Below, in pieces: positions 1-8,512 of a stretch of DNA of 64,000 bases (position 1 is the first letter of the stretch; every line of letters begins with the position of its first letter). Under the pieces are notes generated by a model. That model saw only the letters and a program-made list of their open reading frames with translations. It ran no database searches and was not told the DNA's origin. The DNA is from Rathayibacter sp. VKM Ac-2857 (GTDB lineage: Bacteria > Actinomycetota > Actinomycetes > Actinomycetales > Microbacteriaceae), in the NCBI RefSeq assembly GCF_013205025.1, contig NZ_JABMLE010000001.1, forward strand, positions 496,001-560,000, in the 5' to 3' direction. The translations under genes were made by a program, and so were the position numbers.

Positions 1-766
1 ACAGCCGCGCCGAGACGGTGCCGTCGATGACCTCGTCGCCGACGTTCAGTCGCATCCCGCCCAGGAGGGAGGGGTCGACCAGGACGTTGACGGAGACCGG
101 GCGGCCGTACTGGCGCGTGAGCGCCGAGCGGAGCCGGTCGAGCTGCTCGGGGTGCAGCGGAGCCGCGACCGAGACCGTGGCGATGGTGAAACCGCCCTGG
201 TCGGCGACGACGCCCGCTGCGAAGCGGACGAGCTCGGGGACGCGGCGACCGCGCGGGTGCGCGATCAGCTGCCGAAGGATGGCGAGCGTCTCCGCCGACG
301 CCTTGCCCTCGAGGAGGCGCTGGATCAGCGACACCTTCGAGTCGGCGGCGGCGAGCTTGCTGCCGAGCGCCAGCTCGAGGCCGGCGTCGGACGCGACGAC
401 CGCGCCGAACATCTGCAGCTCGCGCTCGATCGAGACGCCCTCGGGCGCGGAGGACGCGATGGCTCGGACCCCCACCTCCTCGATCCCGGCGACCAGGTCG
501 CTCGGGCTCGACCAGCGGTGGCCGGCGATGACGGTGAGCAGGCGCTTGGCGGAGACGTCGAAGGGGGCGAACACGCGGGCCACGAGGGCACGCTTGCTCG
601 CCGGCTCCACACTCGGGTCCGAGAGGGCCGAACGGAGCTGAGCCTGGGAGTCGATGACCCGGGCCGCTTCGAAGAGCTGCTGAGCCGCCTCGAGCGGGAC
701 GTGACCGCCGAAGGCGGACAGCTCCGCCTTCGCGGCGGTCAGTGCCTGTCGTGACGCACTGCCCAT
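1..766 (-). CDS. atpH: F1F0-ATP synthase delta subunit (3' end outside window)
   Basis: Delta subunit, which joins the F1 catalytic head to the peripheral b-subunit stalk. The reading frame starts at ATG 766-764 and stays open to the window edge, so the C-terminal end is missing. The translated start (MGSASRQALTAAKAELSAF) is followed by a helical N-terminal domain and, near the edge, the conserved delta-type segment GGMRLNVGDEVIDGTVSARL. The start codon overlaps the TGA stop of atpF (ATGA), as expected for translational coupling in this operon. The assignment rests on the sequence and on its place directly after atpB-E-F. The visible part is about 255 residues, consistent with the longer actinobacterial form. 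Confidence 0.9.
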   Translation of the reverse strand, partial: MGSASRQALTAAKAELSAFGGHVPLEAAQQLFEAARVIDSQAQLRSALSDPSVEPASKRALVARVFAPFDVSAKRLLTVIAGHRWSSPSDLVAGIEEVGVRAIASSAPEGVSIERELQMFGAVVASDAGLELALGSKLAAADSKVSLIQRLLEGKASAETLAILRQLIAHPRGRRVPELVRFAAGVVADQGGFTIATVSVAAPLHPEQLDRLRSALTRQYGRPVSVNVLVDPSLLGGMRLNVGDEVIDGTVSARL

Positions 767-1323
767 CAGCTGTTCGCCTTCTCCGAGGCCTCGAGGTCGG
801 CGAGGAAGCGGTCCACGATCGCGGACGCCTTCGCGTCGTCGTTGAGGCTCTCGCCGATCACGCCGGAGGCGAGATCGATGGCGAGGGTTCCGACTTCGGA
901 GCGCAGAGCGACGACGGCCGACTGGCGGTCCGCCTCGATCTGGGCGTGCGCGTTCTGGAGGATGCGCTCGGCCTCGACCTGCGCCTGCTCCTTCTTCGCC
1001 GCCACGATCGCGTTGCCGTCGGCGTTCGCCTTCTCGCGGATCACGCCGGCCTCGGCGCGAGCCTCGGCCAGCTGAGCGGTGTACTTCTCGAGTGCGATCT
1101 CAGCCTGTCGCTGGGCCTCGTCGGCCTTCGCGATGTTCCCCTCGATCGCGGCGGAGCGCGCGTCGAGCATCGTCTGGATGCGCGGCAGGACCAGCCTCCA
1201 GAAGAAGAACAGCAGGATGAGGAAGATCACCCCCGACCAGAAGAAGTCGTAGAACTCCGGGATCAGAATGACCGCGGGGACGTCACCTTCTTCCGCAGCG
1301 ATGTTCACAGCGGTGCTGAACAC
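766..1323 (-). CDS. atpF: F1F0-ATP synthase subunit b
   Basis: Subunit b forms the membrane-anchored peripheral stalk that holds F1 against the rotor. The 185-residue protein has a short N-terminal tail, one membrane segment around residues 28-48 (FFWSGVIFLILLFFFWRLVL) and a long charged, alanine-rich helix that should form the coiled-coil dimer. It lies 2 bases from atpE and overlaps the atpH start by one base. Length and architecture match the bacterial family. An ATG start at 1323 gives the full N-terminus, although a start a few codons later cannot be excluded. Confidence 0.95.
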   Translation of the reverse strand: MFSTAVNIAAEEGDVPAVILIPEFYDFFWSGVIFLILLFFFWRLVLPRIQTMLDARSAAIEGNIAKADEAQRQAEIALEKYTAQLAEARAEAGVIREKANADGNAIVAAKKEQAQVEAERILQNAHAQIEADRQSAVVALRSEVGTLAIDLASGVIGESLNDDAKASAIVDRFLADLEASEKANS

Positions 1324-1325
1324 GA

Positions 1326-1574
<249 letters not shown>

Positions 1575-1621
1575 TCAGTGGGGTGATCGTGTGAACGGGC
1601 GGGAGCCCGTGAGTAGTGGGG

Positions 1622-2503
1622 TCAGTGCTCCTCGGCGACGGCCAACTGGATGTAGACCGCAGCGAGGAGGGTGAAGATGTAGGCCTGCAGCACCGCGACC
1701 AGCAGCTCGAAGAGCGTGAAGGCGCCGCCGAAGGCGAAGGTCACGACACCGAAGAGCTTGAAGCCCGGGTCGATCTGGGAGCTGAAGAGGAAGAACTGCG
1801 TGGCCGAGAAGCACAGCACGAGGAGCAGGTGCCCGACGATCATGTTCATCACGAGCCGCAGCGCGAGGGAGAGCGGACGGATGACGAACGTCTGCAGCAG
1901 CTCGATCGGCGTGAGGATGAAGTAGATCAGGAACGGGGCTCCGGGCGGGAACAGGGCGTTCTTGAAGAAGCCCATCCCCCGGTCCTTGATGCCGGCGTAG
2001 ATGAAGGTGACGTAGGCGACCAGACCGAGGAAGAGCGGCATGCCCACGACCGACGTTCCCGCGATGTTCAGGAACGGCACGATGCCGGTGAGGTTCATCG
2101 CGATGATCGCGAAGAAGATCGTCACCAGGATCGGCAGGAAGCGGCGCGCGTCCTTCTCGCCGAGGATGTCCTTCGCGATCGTCACGCGGACGAAATCGAA
2201 GGCCATCTCGACGACGCTCTGGAAGCGTCCCGGGACGATGCGCATCTTGCGCGTCCCGAGGTAGAAGAACAGCATCAGTGCGATGACCGCGATGAAGCGG
2301 ACCAGCATGACGCGGTTGATCTCGAAAGGGGTTCCCTCGAAGAGGAAGCCGGGCGGGAAGAACTCGGAGATCGACGGGGTGTGGAAGTCACTCTCACCGG
2401 TCGAGGACGAGACCAACAGGGTCACAGCGTTAGCAAACAGCGCTAGCTCCTGGAATTCGGGGCGTGGCACGTGGCAGACGAACGACGTGAATCGTTCGGA
2501 CAC
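1622..2503 (-). CDS. atpB: F1F0-ATP synthase subunit a
   Basis: Subunit a forms the two proton half-channels next to the c-ring. Several hydrophobic helices are visible. The segment PIELLQTFVIRPLSLALRL carries the essential arginine in RPLSLALRL, followed by MNMIVGHLLL. The end LLAAVYIQLAVAEEH is typical. The start is uncertain. The longest frame begins at GTG 2503, but its first 26 or so residues do not look like family sequence and have only a weak ribosome-binding site. A start near GTG 2425, giving TLLVSSSTGESDFHTPS, would fit the family better. A TACAGT box on the minus strand near 2625 may be the operon promoter. Confidence 0.93.
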   Translation of the reverse strand: MSERFTSFVCHVPRPEFQELALFANAVTLLVSSSTGESDFHTPSISEFFPPGFLFEGTPFEINRVMLVRFIAVIALMLFFYLGTRKMRIVPGRFQSVVEMAFDFVRVTIAKDILGEKDARRFLPILVTIFFAIIAMNLTGIVPFLNIAGTSVVGMPLFLGLVAYVTFIYAGIKDRGMGFFKNALFPPGAPFLIYFILTPIELLQTFVIRPLSLALRLVMNMIVGHLLLVLCFSATQFFLFSSQIDPGFKLFGVVTFAFGGAFTLFELLVAVLQAYIFTLLAAVYIQLAVAEEH

Positions 2504-2688
2504 AACGCTCTCGCGACGACGAAAGGTGGGGTATTCCGCTCGGACGGCGTTCGCACTCGGCGGTCGACATCAACGATGAGACGACCTGAGGACGGGCACA
2601 CGTCGCCTGCGGGGATTGGACCCTACTGTAGCAACAGAACGGCCTGAGAGCCGAATCGTGATCCTCTCAGACGGCACTCGGGCGGCGC

Positions 2689-3132
2689 TCATCGGGCGAT
2701 GTCGCTGACGTTCGCCATCCGCGAGCGCGAGACGACGAGCACGTCGATGACGAGCGAGCCGAGGACCGCCGCGATGATCGTGACGAACATCGCCGTGCTG
2801 TTCAGCCACGGCTGGTCGCGCAGCACGAGGGCCGCGATGACGAACAGGACGAACTTGGCGAGCCAGGTTCCGAGCACCACGGCGAAGAAGCCGCCGATGT
2901 CCATCCGGTTGGCGACGAGGATGCTGGCGGCGGTGAGCGCCACCATGACCCCGCCGACGACGGCGCCGATCAGCGCGCCGACGGCCCCCTCGCCGCCGGC
3001 CGCGAGGAAGCCGATCACCGTGCCGACGACGGCCAGGACGAGGACGAAGACGCCGCCGATCCTGAGCGTGCGCCGCAGGACGGGCACCGAGGCGGGCTGG
3101 GGGCGGGGGGTGGCCGGGGAGGCTCCGGTCAT
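2689..3132 (-). CDS. AtpI-like small membrane protein
   Basis: A 147-residue protein with four predicted membrane segments: GGVFVLVLAVVGTVIGFLAAG, a glycine/alanine-rich second helix, FFAVVLGTWLAKFVLFVIAA, and MFVTIIAAVLGSLVIDVLVV. Its position immediately before atpB and its topology match the AtpI/ATP synthase protein I group. Members of that group assist c-ring assembly or Mg2+ supply, but the individual actinobacterial proteins are poorly characterised. The ATG overlaps the TGA stop of the WecA-like gene by an ATGA junction, so it is probably translated with it. The 185-base gap to atpB could hold the ATPase promoter. The AtpI label is inferred from context and topology rather than strong sequence signatures. 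Confidence 0.8.
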   Translation of the reverse strand: MTGASPATPRPQPASVPVLRRTLRIGGVFVLVLAVVGTVIGFLAAGGEGAVGALIGAVVGGVMVALTAASILVANRMDIGGFFAVVLGTWLAKFVLFVIAALVLRDQPWLNSTAMFVTIIAAVLGSLVIDVLVVSRSRMANVSDIAR

Positions 3133-4370
3133 GATGCTTCTTTCCGCGCCGGATGCGGCGCTGTCGTGTCGCGACCGAGCGGGAGCCCGATCGGCGCCCG
3201 GCGCGTGTCGGTCTCGGACGCGCGGTCGAGGGGATCGAGGACGGCGGACGCCGCCGCCGACTGCGCCGCCGCCTCGAGCCGCTTGCGGCGGCTGAGCGGC
3301 AGGAGGGTGACGACGGTGCAGGCGAGGAGCCCGAGGCCGAGGAAGGCCAGCGGCACCCAGAGCACGTCGACGACGAACATCAGCAGGCAGCTGAAGGCGA
3401 CGACCGCCGTCCAGGCGTAGAAGATCAGCACGGCGTGCAGGTGCGAGTGCCCCATGTCGAGCAGCCGGTGGTGCAGGTGCTTGCGATCTGCGCTGAACGG
3501 CGACTTGCCCGCGCGCAGCCGGCGGATCACCGCGAGGCCGAAGTCCATCAGCGGGACCACCAGGATCGCGAACGGCAGGATGATCGGGATGAACGCCGGC
3601 AGCAGCTCCTTCGCCGCCAGCTGCGACGGGTCGATCTGCCCCGTGACCGCGATCGCCGAGGTCGCCATCAGCATGCCGACGAGCAGCGCTCCCCCGTCGC
3701 CCATGAACATCTTCGCCGGCCGCCAGTTGATCGGCAGGAATCCGGCGCAGGCCCCGACGAGGACGACCGCGATCAGCGACGCGAGGTTGAAGTAGTCGGT
3801 CGGCGACGTCTGCTGCACGAGCAGGTAGCTGTAGAGGAAGAAGACGCCGTTGGCGATCAGTGCGACACCGGCGACGAGGCCGTCGAGACCGTCGATGAAG
3901 TTGAGGGCGTTGGTGACGAGCACGATCGCCAGCACGGTGATGATCAGCGACATCCACGGCGAGCCGACGGTGAGACCGCCGATCGGCAGCGAGACGATCT
4001 GCACGCCCTTCCAGGCGATCAGGCCCGCGGCGATCATCTGGCCGGCGAGCTTCGTCGTCCAGTCGAGGTCCCAGATGTCGTCGGCCACGCCGATCAGGAC
4101 GATGAGGAGGCTCGCACCGAGGATCGCGAGGATCGGCTCGGGATTGGCGAACACCAGCCGGAAGTAGGGCAGCTGCGAGGCGATGCCGAAGCCGACGAGG
4201 ATGCCGAGGAACATCGCGATCCCGCCGAGGCGCGGGGTCGGCCGCGTGTGCATGTCGCGCACCCGGATCGCCGGGTACAGCTTGAACCTCAGGCTCAGCT
4301 TCCAGATGACCCAGGACAGCCCGCAGGTCACGACCGCGACCGCGAGCGAGACCAGGACGAAGGTGATCAT
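3129..4370 (-). CDS. wecA: WecA/TagO-type undecaprenyl-phosphate GlcNAc-1-phosphate transferase
   Basis: Integral membrane enzyme of the MraY/WecA family (413 residues, about 10-11 membrane segments). It moves a sugar-1-phosphate, usually GlcNAc-1-P, from its UDP carrier to undecaprenyl phosphate and so starts a lipid-linked glycan. Visible signatures are DMHTRPTPRLGGIAMFLG near residue 40, VADDIWDLDW with the aspartate pair, NALNFIDGLDGLVAG, MGDGGALLVG, and the histidine-rich loop DRKHLHHRLLDMGHSH. The gene normally sits here in Actinobacteria, next to the ATPase genes. It is the only initiating glycosyl transferase in the window, so it could also prime the neighbouring polysaccharide pathways; that role is inferred. 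Confidence 0.92.
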   Translation of the reverse strand: MITFVLVSLAVAVVTCGLSWVIWKLSLRFKLYPAIRVRDMHTRPTPRLGGIAMFLGILVGFGIASQLPYFRLVFANPEPILAILGASLLIVLIGVADDIWDLDWTTKLAGQMIAAGLIAWKGVQIVSLPIGGLTVGSPWMSLIITVLAIVLVTNALNFIDGLDGLVAGVALIANGVFFLYSYLLVQQTSPTDYFNLASLIAVVLVGACAGFLPINWRPAKMFMGDGGALLVGMLMATSAIAVTGQIDPSQLAAKELLPAFIPIILPFAILVVPLMDFGLAVIRRLRAGKSPFSADRKHLHHRLLDMGHSHLHAVLIFYAWTAVVAFSCLLMFVVDVLWVPLAFLGLGLLACTVVTLLPLSRRKRLEAAAQSAAASAVLDPLDRASETDTRRAPIGLPLGRDTTAPHPARKEAS

Positions 4371-4373
4371 CGG

Positions 4374-5276
4374 CTACTCACCCGGGGTGGAGTCGGGTCG
4401 CGCGGTGCCGCTCGCCGCCGGCTCGTCCTGCACCTGGGCGCGGGACGCCCAGTCCGGTCGCGCCGTGGGAGCGGGCTGCTCCTCGGCGGCGGCGGGCTCG
4501 TCGTCCTCGACGGTGGGATCGCTGAGCTCGGTCGAGGCGTCGTAGGACGGGGTCGTCGCGGTGACCTCGGGCTCCTCGGCCGTGGCGACGCCGTCGAGCA
4601 GCAGGTCGCCGATGACCTCGCGGATGCTCTCGGCCGAGACGACGCCCTGGCGGAGGATGCGCAGGGTGCCGCCCTCGAAGCTGAGCGCGGTCGCATCGAC
4701 GATGGTCGAGGACTCGCTCGCGCCGGCCGGGCGCTCGCTGTAGCGGCTGCCCGCGGCACCCGCGTCGAGGTAGACGTCGACGGAGTCGCCGAGCTGGTCG
4801 AACGCCTCCTGCGCGGTGGTGGCGGACGGACGGCCGGTGCGGTTCGCGGACGAGACCGCGAGCGGCCCCGTCTCGGCGAGGAGCTCGAGGGTGACCGGGT
4901 TGTCGGGCATGCGCAGGGCGACGGTGCCGCGGGTCTCGCCGAGATCCCAGACCAGGGAGGGCTGCGCGTGCAGCACGATCGTCAGCCCACCCGGCCAGAA
5001 GGCCTTCGCGAGCTCGCGGACGGGCTCGGGGACGTTCTCGGCGAGGGCGTCGAGCGCGGCGACGTCGCCGATCAGCACGGGCGGCGGCGACTGCCGGGTC
5101 CGCCCCTTCGCGTCGAGCAGACGCTGCACCGCGGCGGCGTCGAAGGCGTTGGCCGCGATCCCGTAGACCGTGTCGGTCGGGAGGACGACGAGCTCGCCCC
5201 GGCCGAGCGCCGTTCGCGCGAGACGGGTGCCGGTCAGGAGGTCCGTGTCGACGGAGCAGTCGTAGATGCGAGACAT
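4374..5276 (-). CDS. tsaC: Sua5/YrdC/YwlC L-threonylcarbamoyladenylate synthase
   Basis: Makes threonylcarbamoyl-AMP from threonine, bicarbonate and ATP, the first step of the t6A modification at position 37 of ANN-decoding tRNAs. The YrdC fold occupies about residues 12-210. Visible motifs are VVLPTDTVYGIAANAF, KGRTRQSPPPVLIG, FWPGGLTIVL, VALRMPDNP and the SSANRTGRPSATTA segment. The last 85 residues are an acidic, low-complexity tail rich in Glu, Ala, Pro and Thr with no recognisable domain. The ATG at 5276 begins MSRIYDCS. The gene is 3 bases upstream of the WecA-like gene on the same strand. In relatives it usually follows prmC, but here prmC lies about 29 kb away. Confidence 0.93.
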   Translation of the reverse strand: MSRIYDCSVDTDLLTGTRLARTALGRGELVVLPTDTVYGIAANAFDAAAVQRLLDAKGRTRQSPPPVLIGDVAALDALAENVPEPVRELAKAFWPGGLTIVLHAQPSLVWDLGETRGTVALRMPDNPVTLELLAETGPLAVSSANRTGRPSATTAQEAFDQLGDSVDVYLDAGAAGSRYSERPAGASESSTIVDATALSFEGGTLRILRQGVVSAESIREVIGDLLLDGVATAEEPEVTATTPSYDASTELSDPTVEDDEPAAAEEQPAPTARPDWASRAQVQDEPAASGTARPDSTPGE

Positions 5277-5606
5277 AACGCGACAACGATACCGGGCAGC
5301 ACCCTGACCGAGGCGATCCCGGGGACAACGTCACCCCCGCCGCGCACGACTGCACCCCTGTCGCCGGGTCCTGCCCGTTCGTCGTCCTCCTCCACGACCT
5401 GGTGTTCGAGGTGCTCGAGGGGTCGGTGGTCTTCGCGAGCCGGGTCTCTACGACGAGCTGCGCTGGAGGACGCCGCGACGCGCTGAGGGCGCGCGAGCAC
5501 GCGATCCGCGCCCCCGGATGCGCCAGGCGGATCACCGCGGAACCGGCGTCCTACCGTGTTCCGGCGGCTCGCCTGCCGTCGTGATCCCGAGCGGGAGGCC
5601 CCTCCG
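5277..5606. other. Divergent intergenic region at the left edge of the polysaccharide block
   Basis: A 330-base gap between the divergent Sua5 and flippase genes. It must hold the promoters for both directions, but no box is convincing. A TATCGT on the minus strand (5291-5286) ends nine bases before the Sua5 ATG and is only a candidate. The stretch at about 5395-5470 weakly resembles a decayed copy of the REP-like repeat (GGTGTTCGAGG, then GGGTCTCTACGACGAG), but the match is too poor to claim. No coding potential was recognised. Confidence 0.4.
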
Positions 5607-6911
5607 ATGATCCGCCGCGTCGCCGCGCTGCTCGGGTCTCCGACGGCGCGCAGCTCCTCGAACGCCGCTCTCGAGCGCCTCGTCTCGCGGGGCACGAGCG
5701 CGGTGGTCGGCCTCGTCGTCGCCGTCGTCGTCTCCCCCGCGGAGGCGGGCGTCTCCGCGACGGCCTTCCTCGCGCTCACCCTCCTCCAGGAGGTCGGGGA
5801 GAACACGATGCGCCAGCTCGGGGTCGAGCTGTGGCGGCGGGACGGAGGCGCGGCCCTCGTCCGGCGCTCGGCCGTGCTGATCGCCTGCGGAGGAGCAGCG
5901 GTCATGGCGGCGGTGATCGGCACCCTGCTCGCGACGTCCGCCGCGTCCCCCACTCAGGCCCTGGCCCTCCTGCCGTTCGTCGCCGTCGCGGCGCTCCAGG
6001 GCGCGAGCATCTCCGCGGTGACCCGCGCCCAGTTCGACGGCCGCTGGGCCTCGATCTCGCGCAGCCAGGCCGTCGGCAGCCTCGTCTCGGTCGTCGTGTG
6101 CGTCCCGCTCGCTCCCGTCATCGGCATCGCGGCGGCCTCGCTGCAGACCTGCGTGACCGAGGGGATCCTCCTCCTGCTGCTGAGGCGGACCGGGACGGCG
6201 CCCGTTCCGGACCTGCCCCGGCGGCCGGTCCTCCGCGACCACGTGCTGCCGTCGATGCAGAGCAACCTCTTCGGCTGGCTGCAGGGCCAGACCGAGCGGG
6301 TCCTCGTCGCGGTCCTCGCCGGCGCCACGACGCTCGGCCTCTACTCGATCGCGAGCCAGATCGCCCGCGCCGTCACGGACGCCGTCGTCCTCGGGCTCAC
6401 CAACGTGCTCCGGTCTCGGCTGGCGACGGCGGGCACCGAGGCGGAGCGCCGTGCGGTGCTCCGCTCGATCCTGTCGCAGGCGATGGGCGCCGCTCTGACC
6501 GTCCAGGCGACCATGATCGCGCTCGATCTCCTGGTGCTCGGCCGGATCCTCGACGCGTCCTGGCATCCGGCGCTGCTGATCGTGCCGGTTCTCGCGATCT
6601 CGTCCGTCCCACTGGCCTGCATCTGGTGCGCGTCCTCCTACCTGATCGTCCGGGGCCGGGCGGGCGTCCTCCTACCCTGGCACGGAGTCGGCGTCGGACT
6701 GGGGGTCGTAGTCGGAGTCGCCCTCGCCCACGACCTGCTCCTCGGCGCCTGCGCGGCCGTCGCGCGGGACGCCGTCGCCCTGGCGGGACGGCTCCCCTTC
6801 GTCGCGCAGGACGTCGGCCGCCCCTTCCTCCTCGCCGTCGCGGTCTGCAGCGCGATCGGCGCCGTCGTGGGAGCGGCCGGCGTCGGACTCGCGCTCCTGC
6901 AGTACCGGTGA
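5607..6911 (+). CDS. Polysaccharide flippase, Wzx-like (first set)
   Basis: A 434-residue membrane protein with about 12 hydrophobic segments, resembling the MOP-superfamily polysaccharide transporters (Wzx) that flip undecaprenyl-linked repeat units across the membrane. Family-like features are an N-terminal helix pair after SNAALERLVSRGTSAVVGLV, the central amphipathic stretch LPSMQSNLFGWLQGQTERVL, and the following LYSIASQIARAVTDAVVLGL, reminiscent of the seventh helix of Wzx proteins. ATG 5607 is preferred over an upstream in-frame start because GCGGGAGG precedes it. It is the first gene of a plus-strand run with the polymerase and two glycosyltransferases. The exact substrate is unknown. 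Confidence 0.75.
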   Translation: MIRRVAALLGSPTARSSSNAALERLVSRGTSAVVGLVVAVVVSPAEAGVSATAFLALTLLQEVGENTMRQLGVELWRRDGGAALVRRSAVLIACGGAAVMAAVIGTLLATSAASPTQALALLPFVAVAALQGASISAVTRAQFDGRWASISRSQAVGSLVSVVVCVPLAPVIGIAAASLQTCVTEGILLLLLRRTGTAPVPDLPRRPVLRDHVLPSMQSNLFGWLQGQTERVLVAVLAGATTLGLYSIASQIARAVTDAVVLGLTNVLRSRLATAGTEAERRAVLRSILSQAMGAALTVQATMIALDLLVLGRILDASWHPALLIVPVLAISSVPLACIWCASSYLIVRGRAGVLLPWHGVGVGLGVVVGVALAHDLLLGACAAVARDAVALAGRLPFVAQDVGRPFLLAVAVCSAIGAVVGAAGVGLALLQYR

Positions 6912-6966
6912 GCGGCCGATGCCGGACCCGCGGACGCCTCGACCCCTGAACCCCGAAGGAAGCCCC

Positions 6967-8460
6967 ATGGCTGCACCCCCGGCCCCTCCCCTCCCCCGGT
7001 CGGTCCCGCGACGGCCGACCGCGGGCTGGTACCTCGCCCTGCTCGTCCTGCTCCTCGGCGGAGCGGTCTTCTGGATCGCGACCGGCGACGTCCAGGTCCC
7101 GCTGCTCGCGGCAGGCGCCGCGATCGTGCTGGTCGTCGCTCGGATCCTGTCTCCCGCCGCCGCGGCGATCCTCCTGGTCGTCCTCTACGCGGTCGTTCCC
7201 TTCGACTACCTCCCGGCACCGCTGCCCCTCCGGGTGCTCAGCCCCCTCCTCCTGCTCGCGGCGCTCCTCGCCGTCGCGACCGGAGCGCCCCCGCCCCCGT
7301 GGCTCCGCGGGATCGCGCTGCTGCCGGCGTTCACCTTCGCGCTGTACGCCCTGCTGATCCCGATCCTGCGGCCGCACGGGCAGCTGGCGACCGTCCTCGC
7401 CACGACCGCCGTGCTGATCCTCGCCCTGATCGCGATCCCGCTCCGGATGAGCGGCCCCTCCGTCTTCGGGCCGCTGACAGCCGCACTCCTCGTGGTCGCC
7501 GCCGTCCTGGCCGTGCTCGGGACGGTGGAGGCCGCGACGCGGTCGAACGCCTACGCCGCGATCTACGCCGCGGCCCCCTACCCGCTGACGCAGGAGTGGA
7601 GCGTCTACCGCATCCTGACGACGCTGGGCCATCCGCTCGTGAACAGCACGTTCTTCGCGTCGGTCGGCTCGCTCGCCTTCGGCCTGTTCCTCCGAGGGCG
7701 CCGCCCGGGCGCTCTCCTCGCCTTCGCGGCCTGCTGCACCGCCGTGCTCCTCACCGCCTCCCGCAGTGGAGTGGCGGCGCTCGGCACCGGCACGGCGGTC
7801 GCCGTCGGTCTCACCGTCCTCCGGCTGACGGGGAGCCGCTTCGTCCGGCTCGCTCTCGCCGTCGTGCCGCTCGCCGTGATCCTGGCGATCGTCGGGCCGG
7901 AGGTGCTCGATGCACGGTCCTCCAGTCAGGAGGGGCGGCTCTCCGTCGAAGTGCGCGACCTCGTCCTGCGGATCGGACTGAGGCTGCTGCCCACGGAGTC
8001 GGGGATCTTCGGATCCGGAGGCGGGCTCTCGAGCACCGTCTTCGAGAACAACGGCGGGCGGCACTACGCGCTCGAGAGCAGTCTCTGGCAGTTGATCCTC
8101 AGCTACGGCGTCATCGGTGCGGTCCTGCTGCTCGGCCACCTGCTGATCGTGCTCCTGCGCTCGATCGCCCGCGGCGCGATCGCCGGTCCCGCGATGCTGG
8201 TCGCCTGGGCGGTCTCCGCCTCCGCCTTCAACCTCCTCGAGTCCGCTCCGGCCGCGCTGATCGTCCCGGCCACGGCGATCCTGCTCACCCTCTCCGAGGC
8301 GCGAGCGGAGACGGAGCGCCTCGACCCGGTCGAGCCGTCCCCGGAGGACGGGAGCGACTCGACACGGATCGCACCGCGCTCGTCCCCGACGGCGCGCGCG
8401 GCGCGCCAGCCGCAGACGAGAGAGCGCCGCGCCCCGCCGACCGCCGAGCGGTCTTGCTAG
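6967..8460 (+). CDS. O-antigen polymerase/ligase family protein, Wzy-like (first set)
   Basis: A 497-residue polytopic membrane protein with about 11-12 hydrophobic helices. A long outward loop carries TTLGHPLVNSTFFASVG and a second conserved stretch carries ALESSLWQLILSYGVIGAV. Both recur in the second polymerase of this block (LGHPLVTST and [14 protein letters not shown]), which supports a shared O-antigen ligase/polymerase (WaaL/Wzy_C) family. It probably joins lipid-linked repeat units on the outer side of the membrane. The last 60 residues are an Arg/Pro/Ser-rich cytoplasmic tail. ATG 6967 is supported by GAAGGAAG about eight bases upstream. It follows the flippase by 55 bases. Confidence 0.8.
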   Translation: MAAPPAPPLPRSVPRRPTAGWYLALLVLLLGGAVFWIATGDVQVPLLAAGAAIVLVVARILSPAAAAILLVVLYAVVPFDYLPAPLPLRVLSPLLLLAALLAVATGAPPPPWLRGIALLPAFTFALYALLIPILRPHGQLATVLATTAVLILALIAIPLRMSGPSVFGPLTAALLVVAAVLAVLGTVEAATRSNAYAAIYAAAPYPLTQEWSVYRILTTLGHPLVNSTFFASVGSLAFGLFLRGRRPGALLAFAACCTAVLLTASRSGVAALGTGTAVAVGLTVLRLTGSRFVRLALAVVPLAVILAIVGPEVLDARSSSQEGRLSVEVRDLVLRIGLRLLPTESGIFGSGGGLSSTVFENNGGRHYALESSLWQLILSYGVIGAVLLLGHLLIVLLRSIARGAIAGPAMLVAWAVSASAFNLLESAPAALIVPATAILLTLSEARAETERLDPVEPSPEDGSDSTRIAPRSSPTARAARQPQTRERRAPPTAERSC

Positions 8461-8512
8461 CGTCCTGCGCGCTGCTGGACACCGAGCCATCGGCCGCCCC
8501 GAGGAGTGCACC

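Noticed and set aside
5395-5470. Decayed REP-like copy at the left edge of the polysaccharide block.
   Set aside because: Only short pieces match (GGTGTTCGAGG, GGGTCTC). The similarity is near what is expected by chance in this base composition.
3153-5486. A 777-codon plus-strand frame over wecA and sua5.
   Set aside because: It is antisense to two clear genes, consists of Arg/Asp/Glu-rich low-complexity sequence and has no ribosome-binding site or domain.
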